A DNA stretch of 64,000 nucleotides from Bacillus methanolicus MGA3 (lineage in GTDB: Bacteria > Bacillota > Bacilli > Bacillales > Cytobacillaceae). The position numbers were made by a program, and so were the translations under genes. Location: contig NZ_CP007739.1 of NCBI RefSeq assembly GCF_000724485.1, positions 3,273,036 to 3,337,035 of the forward strand. Reading direction: 5' to 3'. The first letter of the stretch is position 1. Each line of letters begins with the position of its first letter. This document shows positions 17,394 through 27,026 of this stretch, piece after piece. Under the pieces are notes generated by a model. The model was given only the letters and a program-made list of their open reading frames with translations. It was not told the origin of the DNA and ran no database searches.

Positions 17394-18290
17394 TTACTCG
17401 ATTCTTGAAGAACCCATCATTTTTTTCATACCAAACATTTTCCACATGATTAACGAAAAGATCAATGCGATCAAAACAAGTATAAGAGAAATAGCCGAAC
17501 CATACCCATATTCAAAGTTTTGGAAGGCTTTATGATAGGAATATAAAGCTAACACTTCACTTCCAAATAAAGGTCCGCCATCTGTCAACAAGAGAATATA
17601 TTCATAGGATGTGAATAAAGACAAAAACTGCCATATTGTCACAAACATTAACGGCCAGCGAACTGCCGGGATAATAATATCTTTAATGATCGACCATTGG
17701 GAAGCTCCATCTACGTTTGCGGCGTGGAACAAATTCTTCGGTATGGACTTTATAGCAGATGAAAAGATAATCATCCCAAATGAAACACCTATCAATCCAT
17801 TCGCTAAAATGACAGCTGTCATTGGATGGGCTGACAACCATTTAACAGGCGGCATATGAAAAAGATCTCTCAAACTATTCAATACACCATATTCACTCGG
17901 ATCAAAAAACCACAGCCAAAGAAGTGTATAGACAACTGGCGGGGAAATTCGCGGCAGCATCCATATCGCCCGAAAAACAAGACTGACGGATTCCTTTTGA
18001 ATAAAATAAGTTGTCAGAATGCCTAAAGCCAAGCCAAAAAACACATTAATTAGCAATGTGAAACCGACATATAAGATTGTGTTTTTAACTATTAACAAGA
18101 TATTCGGATCGGTCACAAGCTTTTGAAAGTTCTCCAATCCGTTAAAATCCCATCTCATGGCAGAATTCATATTGGTAAATGCCATTATGGCTATCAATAC
18201 AACAGGGAGAAAAAAGAAAAGGGAGATAAGAATGATGAACGGTCCAAGCATAATGGCAGGCAACTTCCACCTTTTTAAGACAGATAGCAC
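17394..18290 (-). CDS. Sugar ABC transporter permease (MalF/UgpA type)
   Basis: A permease with six hydrophobic segments and the EAA loop HAANVDGASQWSIIKDIIIPA. The frame is open from a TTG at 18347, but that start has no ribosome-binding site and would include a strong hairpin. AAAGGAGG lies 8 bases before the GTG at 18288-18290, so I start there (298 residues). Located between the binding-protein gene and the MalG-type permease, it should form the channel with the latter. Confidence 0.9.
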   Translation of the reverse strand: MLSVLKRWKLPAIMLGPFIILISLFFFLPVVLIAIMAFTNMNSAMRWDFNGLENFQKLVTDPNILLIVKNTILYVGFTLLINVFFGLALGILTTYFIQKESVSLVFRAIWMLPRISPPVVYTLLWLWFFDPSEYGVLNSLRDLFHMPPVKWLSAHPMTAVILANGLIGVSFGMIIFSSAIKSIPKNLFHAANVDGASQWSIIKDIIIPAVRWPLMFVTIWQFLSLFTSYEYILLLTDGGPLFGSEVLALYSYHKAFQNFEYGYGSAISLILVLIALIFSLIMWKMFGMKKMMGSSRIE

Positions 18291-18315
18291 TTTTCCGGCC
18301 TCCTTTAAAGATGGA

Positions 18316-18339
18316 TACCTGGCAGTAATGCGCCAGGTA
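18316..18339 (-). promoter_or_regulatory. Intercistronic hairpin between binding-protein and permease genes
   Basis: TACCTGGC and GCCAGGTA form a perfect 8-bp stem with an 8-base loop just after the binding-protein stop. No T-run follows, so it is more likely an mRNA-stabilising or partial-termination hairpin than a full terminator. This arrangement is known from maltose-type operons, where it keeps the binding protein in excess. Confidence 0.65.
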
Positions 18340-18350
18340 CCGTCCAATTT

Positions 18351-19739
18351 TTAGTCTACTATTTTTAATTTATCGCCAAGATCGCTCTTCAACTGTACTT
18401 CTAAATCATTTAACGCTTTTTCAGGTGTTTTCTTTCCAAGTTCCACTGCTTGAATTGCATTAAAGACTGCTTTTGAATAGGTAGGGAATCCTTCATGGTT
18501 CGGAAGGAATGTCGTATATTCCGTCATGTATGTTACATTTGCCAATGTTGCATGTGCTTTAAAGTTCAAGTGATCTGCAGCGCTTTTTGTAACAGGAAGA
18601 TGGAATGTTTTTACGTCATGCTCCACTTGCAGTGCAGGATCAGCTACAAGCTCCAACAAACGTTTCACTAATTTAGGATGTTCGGTTTGTGATGAAACAG
18701 TATATACGAACGGGTGAGAAAGAGTAAGCGGTTTTCCGCCTTTTTCTGCAGCAGGAATTAACATCATGCCAAGGTGCTCATTGACCCATTTTTCATCAAC
18801 TTTACCGAGTTTTTCATGGAAATTGTCTTGACTCCAGTTAAATACGTTCCAAATACCGCCGTAGTAGAACAACGTCTTACCGTTTACTACTGCCTTATGG
18901 ATATTGCTCCATTCCATTTGAGTAAGATTGTCCGGAATTAATTTTTTCTGTGCAATTTCATAGTAATAATCTAATTGTTTTTTAACTGCTTTTTTATCTA
19001 GTACAATTTTATTTTCTTTAGGATCATATAATTTTCCACCAAAATCGTAAACCATTACATGAAAATCAGGACCATCTACTGGACGGTGAATAATGCCATA
19101 TTGCGTTAATCCTTTTGTTTTTGCTTCTTCAGCTAATTTCGTCATATCGTCTAGTGTAAACTCACCATTCTTTACTTTTTCAGGAAGATCATTAATTTGC
19201 TTTTCGCTCCAACCAAGCTTTTTCAAGATATCTTTATTGTAGAAAACAGGACGTGCTTCAGTATCTTGCAGAGCACCCCAAATATGATCTTTATATGTTA
19301 CAGAATCCCATAGAATCGGAAATACGTGTGAATATTCCTTAGATTTTTTTAAATCATCTAAAGGAAGTATGTAATTTCCATCCGATAACCAACCAATATT
19401 TTCATGTCCTGTTGCATAAATATCAGGCTCTTTTTTTGCCTTGAAAGCCAACATAAATTGTTTGGCATATTCTTCCCAACTGCCTTCAAATACTTTTGTT
19501 TTAACTTTTACTCGAATATCTTTTCCTTGTTTCTTTAATTCTTCATTTAGTTTTTCAGCGGCTTTTTCCAGATTTTCAACCCGAGTTGTTTCTGGCGCAG
19601 CTGTTTGAGCTTCAATCGTTACGACTTTAGAATTATTATTTGATTCACTTCCAGCCGACTGACTGTTCTGTTTACAACCAGAAAGAATTCCCATTGCGAG
19701 AACCAATGTAGACAAGACACATGCTGTAATTTTTTTCAT
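18351..19739 (-). CDS. Sugar ABC transporter extracellular substrate-binding lipoprotein
   Basis: A 462-residue family-1 solute-binding protein. The signal peptide ends in the lipobox GILSGC (Cys at residue 22). The mature protein shows the usual features: AAEKLNEELKKQGKDIRVKV early, GALQDTEARPVFYNKDILKKLGW, and a C-terminal lobe with HPFVYTVSSQTEHPKLVKRLLE. It should deliver a sugar or oligosaccharide to the two permeases downstream. The sugar cannot be told; no glycosidase or regulator gene is adjacent. GTGAGGATAG precedes the ATG. A candidate cre site lies 324 bp upstream. Confidence 0.9.
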   Translation of the reverse strand: MKKITACVLSTLVLAMGILSGCKQNSQSAGSESNNNSKVVTIEAQTAAPETTRVENLEKAAEKLNEELKKQGKDIRVKVKTKVFEGSWEEYAKQFMLAFKAKKEPDIYATGHENIGWLSDGNYILPLDDLKKSKEYSHVFPILWDSVTYKDHIWGALQDTEARPVFYNKDILKKLGWSEKQINDLPEKVKNGEFTLDDMTKLAEEAKTKGLTQYGIIHRPVDGPDFHVMVYDFGGKLYDPKENKIVLDKKAVKKQLDYYYEIAQKKLIPDNLTQMEWSNIHKAVVNGKTLFYYGGIWNVFNWSQDNFHEKLGKVDEKWVNEHLGMMLIPAAEKGGKPLTLSHPFVYTVSSQTEHPKLVKRLLELVADPALQVEHDVKTFHLPVTKSAADHLNFKAHATLANVTYMTEYTTFLPNHEGFPTYSKAVFNAIQAVELGKKTPEKALNDLEVQLKSDLGDKLKIVD

Positions 19740-20062
19740 CTATCCTCACCCCGTTTTATTAATAATTGTAAATTTCCAAGATGTAGAATGGATGAAATTA
19801 TATCCTTATGGGGCAGTTCCCACACACCATAAATTTCCCATTTTTCCTCACCTCTATTTGTTTTATTATTTGGGAGATTCCTAGATTAAGAGGAGGAATG
19901 AAAAAAAACCTATTATCTTTATATGACCATTCCCGCATTTCAAAAAAAAATCATCATATTAGGCTTGGTCTAAAACATAGGTTATGTGGAAACCTTTATT
20001 CATTAAACTTACTTACCCAAAAGATATGATATTAAACATTTTTTATGGGATTGAATATGATT

Positions 20063-20076
20063 TTATATCGTTTTCA
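20063..20076. promoter_or_regulatory. Possible CcpA (cre) site
   Basis: TTATATCGTTTTCA matches the cre consensus TGWNANCGNTNWCA at all but the second position. It lies far (324 bp) upstream of the sugar-binding-protein gene, so its use is uncertain. Confidence 0.3.
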
Positions 20077-20272
20077 ATCTATTTCCTCGTTTATAAAATC
20101 TGATATGATTCTTAGAAATGCCATTTGTTTCGGGGGTAAATTGGCAATCCTTTTTTGCAGTTTTAATTCTGATAAATAGTGGTAAAGCAAAGGATTTAAG
20201 TAATCATCGAGATTATAATGGAGCAAACAGCTTATAAAAATTTTAATCTCATTAAATAAAATAAGGCGGATT
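20074..20272 (-). pseudogene. Possible relic reading frame, unidentified
   Basis: On the minus strand a 65-codon stretch without stops ends at TGA (20074-20076). Its translation looks protein-like: YNLDDYLNPLLYHYLSEL, then KLQKRIANLPPKQMAFLRII and SDFINEEID. It has no good start codon or ribosome-binding site and is preceded by an in-frame stop, so if real it is the C-terminal remnant of a gene I do not recognise. Outside this and the candidate cre site I see nothing in 19740-20260. Confidence 0.25.
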
Positions 20273-20301
20273 CAAAAAATCCGCCTAATATCTCCGCCTT
20301 A
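20261..20301 (-). terminator. Terminator after the complete OsmC gene
   Basis: AGGCGGATT (20264-20272) pairs with AATCCGCCT (20278-20286), with T-rich sequence following on the minus strand. A competing pairing of ATAAGGCGGA with TCCGCCTTAT (20292-20301) makes this a three-arm structure. Confidence 0.65.
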
Positions 20302-20341
20302 TTTAGTGTAAAAAACCTAAACACTATATTTTATGAATCTA

Positions 20342-20794
20342 CTATATTTTATACCATTTCGATTCGATCTTAACACCTGCGTCTTTAATTAAATTATAAA
20401 CAGGGCATCTTTTTTCTACTTCTTCTTTTAATTCCTCTATTCGAGAATCAGATTCATCGGTTTTAAAAATAACCTCAAAATTCACATTTTGAAAATGCGG
20501 CGAAACTCCTTCCACTCCCATTAATCCTCGCAAATCTAGTGTTCCATCATTTTTAAACTCTACGCCTTGATAAGAAAAATTCTTTTCTTTAGCTATAAAC
20601 GCAATCATTACAGAAGTACAGCTGGACAATGCACCTAATACATATTCAACAGGATTTGGCCCTTCATCAGTCCCTCCTAAACTTCTCGGTTCATCAACTA
20701 TGAATGGAGAAAAATTTCTTATCGAAATGGAAGTTTTTAAGCCGCCTTCCCACTTTCCACTTGATTTTACCTTTATCAATTTTTCTGCTGCCAT
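20342..20794 (-). CDS. OsmC-family protein
   Basis: A complete 150-residue OsmC/Ohr-fold protein. The two reactive cysteines are visible in ALSSCTSVMIAFIAKEK (about residue 58) and EKRCPVYNLIKDAGV (about residue 130). The N-terminal strand region and NPVEYVLGALSSC block fit the YhfA-like branch better than Ohr. The family reduces organic peroxides or modifies small thiol-reactive molecules; the physiological substrate is unknown. It starts at ATG with GAGGTGGA upstream and stands alone with its own terminator. Compare the partial OsmC gene at 1-297. Confidence 0.88.
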   Translation of the reverse strand: MAAEKLIKVKSSGKWEGGLKTSISIRNFSPFIVDEPRSLGGTDEGPNPVEYVLGALSSCTSVMIAFIAKEKNFSYQGVEFKNDGTLDLRGLMGVEGVSPHFQNVNFEVIFKTDESDSRIEELKEEVEKRCPVYNLIKDAGVKIESKWYKI

Positions 20795-21053
20795 CTAATC
20801 CACCTCAAATTCCAAGTTAATTGATAGGTTTTATTATAAAATAATAATACGAAATTGTACATCTATTTATTATTTTCTGATATTTTAAAATTATGGAAAA
20901 CGAAACATAATATTGCAGAAATTTTATAAAATTTTGGTAAATAAGTATTATAAAGGTGGATGGCAGCAATATTATACCAATTAATGATGACAATCCCCTG
21001 TGCCAACAACAATGCTGCGATAATTCAACTGGCTTAATTAAGATGATACCTAT

Positions 21054-22520
21054 TCAATGTTTTATTCGTATCTTCTCTTTACTAAGAATATAACCCCATC
21101 TATTAGAAGTAACGATGTTTAAAAGATTCGAAGTGACCAATCGTTTCGTAAAAAATCTTTTCTTCACTAAAAGCAAGGCCCTATCATTTTTTAAAAAAGC
21201 ATGAAAATCTCCGCTTTTCACTTTCAAATCGTTCACTAATTCTGCCGTTAGAACAGCACTTTGAGCCCATACCGCCTTATGTCTTGTTGGATGGTACTTA
21301 TATAAGCTATATCCTCTTACTCCATCCAGAGCTTTTGTTTTTTCAATCAAACTTAATTGATCATTAGGAATTGGGTTGTTTACATAGGTTTGAATTTCTC
21401 CTTCATAATAATGAGCTGCAAAAAGAATGGAAGCTAAAAGGACAGTTCTTATCAAAAATCTTTCCTTCATCAAAATTTTACTAGCCAGAATCCCTATAAT
21501 AATCGATAAAGGAGGATAAATAGGTAAAATATACCATATTATTTTCGTTTTAGCAAAAGTATACAATATGAAAGGAACGATTACCCATAAACAAAGGCCT
21601 ATTATATAAGACTGATTTTCAGAATTGGACTTATCAAACAAAACATTGTTTTGAAAGTTATAGACTAAAATCATTCCCAATAAGATAGCGAGCCACAAAA
21701 AGTAAAAACGGCATAATACTATTCCATAGTAAGACTCATCTCCTACGTGGCCTTCTATTGGAACAGTTGATCTATGCAGCAAGTCATACTCAAACATATT
21801 TTTAAAAAAGGCAAAGCCGTCATATTGATATCTTATGACCGCCCAAATAAGAATCGGTGCCATCATGCACAAACATAAAGAAATCCATTTTTTATAAGAT
21901 AATTTTCTTCCTGTAAATAGGAGATACAATCCCATAATGACAGCTATATTCCCTGCATGCCAACTTTTTGTTAAAAAGGCCAAAGAAAAGGCAAATCCCG
22001 AAACATATAACCATTTATCATTTTTGACAGAAAGCAGCAGAGATAAGATGGCTGCTGTAAATAAGAAAACAAAAAGGGAATCAGCATCACCGGTTCTTGC
22101 ACTGTGATTGATTAAAAATTGTGTGCTTGTCGACAATGTTAACATCGATAATAGAGAAGCCAAATTTCCAAAATTCTTTTTTACAAAAATAGCCACTATT
22201 ATAATCGTTAACATGGCACAAATGCCTGAGATTAATCGCAATCCTAATGCATTGAATCCCACCAATTTATAACCGGCCATAATTGCCCAATAACTAAGCG
22301 GGGGTTTTAAATTCCAATAATCCGCCTTATATCTATAAGTATTAACTATAAAATTGCCTTGTCTTAACATCTCATAGGCATTTACCCCGTGTCTCGCCTC
22401 ATCCCAACTATAAATTGGAAATTTACCTAAATGATAAAAAATATTATAAAAAGCAATAGATAGCAATAGAAACGCGAGAAAAAAATAAATAAAATTAATT
22501 TTTCGATTTGACCAGTACAT
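21054..22520 (-). CDS. GT39/ArnT-like membrane glycosyltransferase
   Basis: A polytopic membrane protein (488 residues from the ATG used here) with at least ten hydrophobic segments. Near the N-terminus, after the first segment, SWDEARHG holds the acidic pair that serves as catalytic centre in GT-C enzymes of the PMT/ArnT family; later NLKPPLSYWAIMAGYKLVG and RTGDADSLFVFLFTAAIL follow the family pattern. Such enzymes transfer a sugar from a polyprenyl-phosphate donor to a lipid or protein outside the membrane. AAGGAG lies 8 bases before the ATG at 22518-22520; the upstream in-frame TTG has no such site. Neighbours include an O-antigen-ligase-like gene, suggesting envelope glycan work. Confidence 0.8.
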   Translation of the reverse strand: MYWSNRKINFIYFFLAFLLLSIAFYNIFYHLGKFPIYSWDEARHGVNAYEMLRQGNFIVNTYRYKADYWNLKPPLSYWAIMAGYKLVGFNALGLRLISGICAMLTIIIVAIFVKKNFGNLASLLSMLTLSTSTQFLINHSARTGDADSLFVFLFTAAILSLLLSVKNDKWLYVSGFAFSLAFLTKSWHAGNIAVIMGLYLLFTGRKLSYKKWISLCLCMMAPILIWAVIRYQYDGFAFFKNMFEYDLLHRSTVPIEGHVGDESYYGIVLCRFYFLWLAILLGMILVYNFQNNVLFDKSNSENQSYIIGLCLWVIVPFILYTFAKTKIIWYILPIYPPLSIIIGILASKILMKERFLIRTVLLASILFAAHYYEGEIQTYVNNPIPNDQLSLIEKTKALDGVRGYSLYKYHPTRHKAVWAQSAVLTAELVNDLKVKSGDFHAFLKNDRALLLVKKRFFTKRLVTSNLLNIVTSNRWGYILSKEKIRIKH

Positions 22521-22895
22521 TAGCAAATCTCCTTGTTATCACAAATTTACATAAAAACAAACTTTTGACACGATCGCTCAAAACTTCTTTTTGCAAGTAT
22601 ACGCTAAAAATGCTTTAAAAAAAGGAAAAAGCCCCGTTACAAAAAAATGAAAACAAGGCTATAGTTATGCGATATCAATAATATTTCATCATTCCCGTAT
22701 ATGAATTTAGCATATAGTATTTAAATAACATATAAACTTTTAACAGAACATAACCTTATTGAGAGTATAACCAACTGATATAAAATCCCTAAAAATAACA
22801 GTTTAAAATTCCCAAAATTAATAGAGCCATGTTGCTTCTCCAATGATAGATTGCTAGTTAACCAAAATCATATTCAAAAGGAGGAGCTCAACTAA

Positions 22896-22982
22896 TTGTT
22901 CATTATAGAAATTTTTATGATATACGTCAAAGAAAAAGCTAAGAACACTTTTTCTCTAAACAAAACAGGAATTCTTGTATAA
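22896..22982 (+). CDS. Possible 28-residue small protein
   Basis: AAAAGGAGGAG is followed after 10 bases by TTG and 28 codons (MFIIEIFMIYVKEKAKNTFS then LNKTGILV). The ribosome-binding site is strong but the start codon weak and there is no homologue I recognise. It lies in an otherwise empty 570-bp stretch (22521-23092). Low confidence. Confidence 0.2.
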   Translation: MFIIEIFMIYVKEKAKNTFSLNKTGILV

Positions 22983-23092
22983 TAAATCGAATAAAGGAAA
23001 TTAAACCATAACAAGGTTGGTAGTTTTAAGCTCATGCACGTTTTCCGATTGCTTTTACAACTAATCATTTAGGAAAGAAGGGCTACCCATTT

Positions 23093-23680
23093 ATGAAAAG
23101 GATATTAATAAAATTGGGATATCAAGAAGGGGAACGATTACAGTTTTTAAGTAAAAGAGTTTGTGGACTTTGGCTGATTTGGGTTGCGTTAGTCATTTTA
23201 ATAGGAACCCTTTTTGGTGGAGAGCAAAAAATAAACATGACTATATTTGATATTGGTTATATTACTGGTTTTTTCTTCATTTTCGTAAATAAAAGCTTGT
23301 ATAAAAAATTGTCATTTGGTTCTCCGTCTATGTTTCAAAGAAAAATAACCACTATTTCATTAATTCTAATGTTTGTTTTACTCATCTTATTTGGAGGTCC
23401 TCATTTTCAAAATCATGATTATAGATTGATATGGCTTGGTGCTTTTTTAGCAATTGGAATTCATTTTATCCCTTTCTATTTTGTTCACGGAATATTAATG
23501 ATACCACTCGCATTACTTTTAACCATTAACGCATTTGTAGGCATATATAACCCTAATATTGACTTTAAATACATTGCTTATATTGATATAGCTGTTAAAG
23601 TGTTTTTTGGAATAATTCTTCTATTTTCAAGAAAGCCTAAAGATATTGAATTAACTGATGGTATTAAGACGAGTATTTAA
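23093..23680 (+). CDS. Membrane protein of unknown function
   Basis: A 195-residue protein with about six hydrophobic segments (for example LWLIWVALVILIGTLFGG, IFDIGYITGFFFIFV, LILMFVLLILFGG, LIWLGAFLAIGIHFIPFYFV) and a short polar C-terminus. It resembles the small uncharacterised Bacillus membrane family DUF6609 from memory, but this is uncertain. No catalytic motif is visible. GAAAGAAGGG lies about 10 bases before the ATG. It stands alone between two larger envelope-type genes on a single strand switch. Confidence 0.6.
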   Translation: MKRILIKLGYQEGERLQFLSKRVCGLWLIWVALVILIGTLFGGEQKINMTIFDIGYITGFFFIFVNKSLYKKLSFGSPSMFQRKITTISLILMFVLLILFGGPHFQNHDYRLIWLGAFLAIGIHFIPFYFVHGILMIPLALLLTINAFVGIYNPNIDFKYIAYIDIAVKVFFGIILLFSRKPKDIELTDGIKTSI

Positions 23681-23952
23681 TACTTTCTCGTACTGCGTGT
23701 CAATAACCTCAGCATCCTTGCACGCCTCTTTAATTAACTAAACTTTACATCCGGTTTACTTTTTCTAAACAAAATCAAGAAAAAATTGTGTTATTTTTAA
23801 TTTATTGTTTATTATTGATTTGCATCGTCCTTCTAGTCTTTACACCAATAGTTCATGAAAACTTTATCCTTTGAAGCTAATTTAAATTGTCTTTCGCAAG
23901 TAGTTAATTCTGAATCTTAAAAAGATCAAGTCATTTTTATAAGGAGTATTTT

Positions 23953-25206
23953 ATGAGTATATTTTTTCAGTCATTTAGAAAATTTTCATCATTTGAATTA
24001 AAAATACTGCTATGTTTCCTCTTGCCGCCACTTGGTATTTTTCTGTTATTAATTACCGGTCTACATACCATCAGTAAACAATGGAAGGAAAATAAGCGTT
24101 TCGTTTTTTCCTTGAGCTCCTTTTTTTTCCTATGCCTTTTTATCTCGACCATTGGAGCTGCTATTTCAATGAACGAAATATCTTATTTAAGTATTAGTGT
24201 GATGATTCTAGGATACTGGGGTCTATATTTAAAAATATTGGAGACTGAAAAGAATCAATTATTTCAGCATTTTCGATTGATTATGATTTTTGGGGGCGTA
24301 TACTGCTGTGTGATAGGGTGGATTTCAAAATGGTATACCTTTCCCCCAGCCATCGGCTATTTAACGGGCACTGTGCTCTTCGGCCAAAGTGATCTTAAAG
24401 ATTATAACCGCTTTATTGGCTGTGGATACAATCCAAACTTTACGGTATACATACTTTTAATTGCCATTTCCTTTATTTTGGCTTACCTGCTTGCAAGTTT
24501 ACGGAACAATCGATTCGTCAGTTTAGTGTGGCATCTTCCTATAATACTCCTGCTAAGCTATGGTGTTGTTCAAACCGGATCAAGGGCAGGGTTTGCGTCG
24601 ATGATTTTGATCTTTCTTATATTTATCTTGCGATTAAACCGTACTATCTTCATTATGAGTACTATCTTTAGCCTGTCGCTATCTAAATGGCTGCTGCATT
24701 TAATGCCTAGAAACGAGTCGGTAATTCAATCAATCCAAGTTAGGCATGACATCTGGAAAAGCGGCTATAAAATATGGCAGGATCATGCCTTCTTTGGTGT
24801 AACGCCAATCGGCTTTGGTAAAGAATATTTAAAGCATTACAATGAATTCATACCACATGCCCATAATATGTTAATTGGCATGTTTGCGGAGTATGGAGCA
24901 CTAGGAGGATTGGCCTTATTATTTTTAATCTGTCTAAATATTGTAAAGTATATCCATTTATTCTTTCCAAAACGAAATAAAAAATGTTTATTAGACAGCT
25001 TTTTGCTCGGCTTACCCATTATCATTCTTACGGGAGTCTTTGACGAGCCCCTATTTTCACCGCAATTAGGTTTATTAACGGTTATATTGCTTGCTTGTTG
25101 GGATAGATATACTAAACGGATGCATTTTGCTATGGTATTTCCATCAATTTCAAGAATTAAATATTGGATTTATTTACATGTCAAGGCGCCAAAAAATCAA
25201 ACGTAA
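23953..25206 (+). CDS. O-antigen ligase / polymerase-like membrane protein (Wzy_C family)
   Basis: A 417-residue protein with ten or more hydrophobic segments and the characteristic large external loop before the last segments. Hallmarks are QTGSRAGFASMILIF (the conserved Arg in the middle) and PHAHNMLIGMFAEYGALGGL, the H-N-x-x-L...G-x-x-G motif of the Wzy_C domain. Relatives join or polymerise polyprenyl-linked glycans, or glycosylate proteins, at the outer face of the membrane. Bacilli lack lipopolysaccharide, so the acceptor must be another envelope polymer; it is not identifiable. AAGGAG precedes the ATG. A strong terminator follows. Confidence 0.83.
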   Translation: MSIFFQSFRKFSSFELKILLCFLLPPLGIFLLLITGLHTISKQWKENKRFVFSLSSFFFLCLFISTIGAAISMNEISYLSISVMILGYWGLYLKILETEKNQLFQHFRLIMIFGGVYCCVIGWISKWYTFPPAIGYLTGTVLFGQSDLKDYNRFIGCGYNPNFTVYILLIAISFILAYLLASLRNNRFVSLVWHLPIILLLSYGVVQTGSRAGFASMILIFLIFILRLNRTIFIMSTIFSLSLSKWLLHLMPRNESVIQSIQVRHDIWKSGYKIWQDHAFFGVTPIGFGKEYLKHYNEFIPHAHNMLIGMFAEYGALGGLALLFLICLNIVKYIHLFFPKRNKKCLLDSFLLGLPIIILTGVFDEPLFSPQLGLLTVILLACWDRYTKRMHFAMVFPSISRIKYWIYLHVKAPKNQT

Positions 25207-25258
25207 TAACGCCGCAACTCAATCAGCAGATTCCTTTTTTATCTGAAAGATTATACTA

Positions 25259-25308
25259 AGAGAATTTCAGGCCCTAATTAACGATACCTGAAATTCTCTT
25301 TTCTTTTA
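25259..25308 (+). terminator. Terminator after the O-antigen-ligase-like gene
   Basis: AGAGAATTTCAGG and CCTGAAATTCTCT form a perfect 13-bp stem, followed by TTTTCTTTT. Confidence 0.88.
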
Positions 25309-25314
25309 TAACCA

Positions 25315-25374
25315 AATACCTGTCACCCCTAAGGTTCAACACCATTTGACAAACTTTAGGCAGTGACAGGTATT
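25315..25374. repeat. 60-bp inverted repeat (REP/MITE-like)
   Basis: AATACCTGTCAC and GTGACAGGTATT form perfect 12-bp arms, and inside them CCTAAGGTT pairs with AACTTTAGG (one G-T pair). It sits 4 bp from the stop of the MFS gene, with no T-run, so a plain terminator is less likely. Its GTGACAGG core resembles intergenic repeats that I associate with Y1-transposase (RAYT) elements in Bacillaceae; that link is inference. Confidence 0.6.
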
Positions 25375-25377
25375 ACG

Positions 25378-26766
25378 CTACGATCTTTCTTTTAGAGTTT
25401 CTTTCACTGATTTTATATCGGACACATTTTTTTTGGCCATTAGAATATAGCATAGCGCTGATGGTATAAGGAATATTTGCAGCAGCGATAAGGTCAAAAT
25501 ATAGCTAAAAGGTTCATGAAAGCGCATTGATATGATACGAAGCAAAACACCAACCCCTGCGTTTCCAATGGTTCTTCCTAAACTATTGGAAAGATTGGCA
25601 ACACTAAAAGCTGTTCCTCTATGTTCCGGAAGATTAACGTCTGTTATCAAAGCCAGCCAATTTGGTGTGTTTGCAGATTGAGCGGCAGAAGCAAAAAACG
25701 ATAAAACAAACAATAAAGCGATCCAAGGATTGGTGAATATTTGTTTAATCAAAGTGATTAAAATCAATAAAGGATTATGATTATTTGGCAAGTAAAGGTG
25801 ATCCATTGGAATGTTAAACATCAGTATATAAAGGGGCATCGTCAGAAATACAAAGATTGCAGTTAAAAAAGCTCTCCCCTTATACGTTTTCATTTGCAAT
25901 TTATCACCAAGATGGCCAAAATAAGCGGACGTCATCCCTCCAACTTGAAAAATAGCATAAAGGTAACCTGAGGCAATCATCGATGTTTCCAAACTATATC
26001 CCTGCTGTTGAATCTTATAAATAAATAAGGTTGGAATCCAAATGAGACTTCCTGTTGAAATATTCATAAAGAATGCCTGCAAAAATAGCCATACATTACT
26101 GCCTTTTAAAAGAATAGCTGGTAAATGCTTAGCTTCTATAATATAGCTGTATGATTGTCCACTTTTCATCAAGTTTTTTAACTCAGGATCTGATTGGCCT
26201 CTAGATGGTTCTTCTACAAAAAGATAAAGGATAATGAGAAAAAATCCGATAAAACTTACGATTTCAAAAGGCCATCTCCAACTTGTATCAGTTGCAGTTA
26301 AAGAAGCCATAACAGATCCCATAATACCACCCATGCCTTGTGCCATGCCCCAAAGACTTAAAACCAAACCACGTTTTTGATACGGAATACAATCCGTTAA
26401 GACACTGAACCCAATAGATGCAATGCAGCCTAGTCCCATTCCCGTTATTATTTGAAATAGTAAAAGTTGCATAAAGTTTTGGCTAATGGAGGTCAAGAAT
26501 ACAGATATAGCCCAAATAAGCGTTCCAATCATAATCAGTTTCTTGCGTCTAAATTTTCCTGAAAGATATCCCCAATAAACGGAAGAAATAGCTGTAACTA
26601 AAATATTAATAGCTGAAACAATTCCCAATTTTGCTACTCCCACGTCTAAATCCTTTGCTATATAAGGAAATAGAGGCGGGAATAATCCTATGATTATATT
26701 ATCGAAAGCAGCTAGTGCAATAAAAACGAATATCGTATATATTAATTTTGCTTTAGAACGTTTCAA
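25378..26766 (-). CDS. Major facilitator superfamily transporter
   Basis: A 462-residue MFS protein with twelve hydrophobic segments. The loop between segments 2 and 3 has GYLSGKFRRKKL (the family G-x-x-x-D/G-R-x-G-R/K-R/K motif in weak form), segment 4-5 has QIITGMGLGCIASIGFSVLTDCIPYQKRG, and a large loop separates the two halves (about residues 190-225). The overall pattern is closest to the spinster-like / sugar-phosphate or lysolipid group, but substrate assignment is not possible. The start is a TTG at 26766 with AAGGAG 12 bases upstream. It is transcribed divergently from the MGDG-synthase-like gene. Confidence 0.82.
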   Translation of the reverse strand: MKRSKAKLIYTIFVFIALAAFDNIIIGLFPPLFPYIAKDLDVGVAKLGIVSAINILVTAISSVYWGYLSGKFRRKKLIMIGTLIWAISVFLTSISQNFMQLLLFQIITGMGLGCIASIGFSVLTDCIPYQKRGLVLSLWGMAQGMGGIMGSVMASLTATDTSWRWPFEIVSFIGFFLIILYLFVEEPSRGQSDPELKNLMKSGQSYSYIIEAKHLPAILLKGSNVWLFLQAFFMNISTGSLIWIPTLFIYKIQQQGYSLETSMIASGYLYAIFQVGGMTSAYFGHLGDKLQMKTYKGRAFLTAIFVFLTMPLYILMFNIPMDHLYLPNNHNPLLILITLIKQIFTNPWIALLFVLSFFASAAQSANTPNWLALITDVNLPEHRGTAFSVANLSNSLGRTIGNAGVGVLLRIISMRFHEPFSYILTLSLLQIFLIPSALCYILMAKKNVSDIKSVKETLKERS

Positions 26767-27026
26767 TGATGATTAAAGCTCCTTTATCTATGTTTTTTTG
26801 CTGACGCTTCAAAATGTTTGTATTTAATATAGAATTATGGGATGATGAAAGAGTTAGATACGCTTTTTACTATAGATTTAAAACAAATGGAACGGCAGCG
26901 CAGCTCCGCCCCTTTTCCATATTTAAAAATAGCTAAATATTTTATCCATGTCGATTATTTAGTTTATATACATCCATATTTATTTGTTATGATTATAATA
27001 TACGTCTTTAAGAAAGGCATGGTAAA

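Noticed and set aside
22628..22665. Terminator-like AGCC...GGCT pairing
   Set aside because: Only four paired bases with a long loop; too weak to call.
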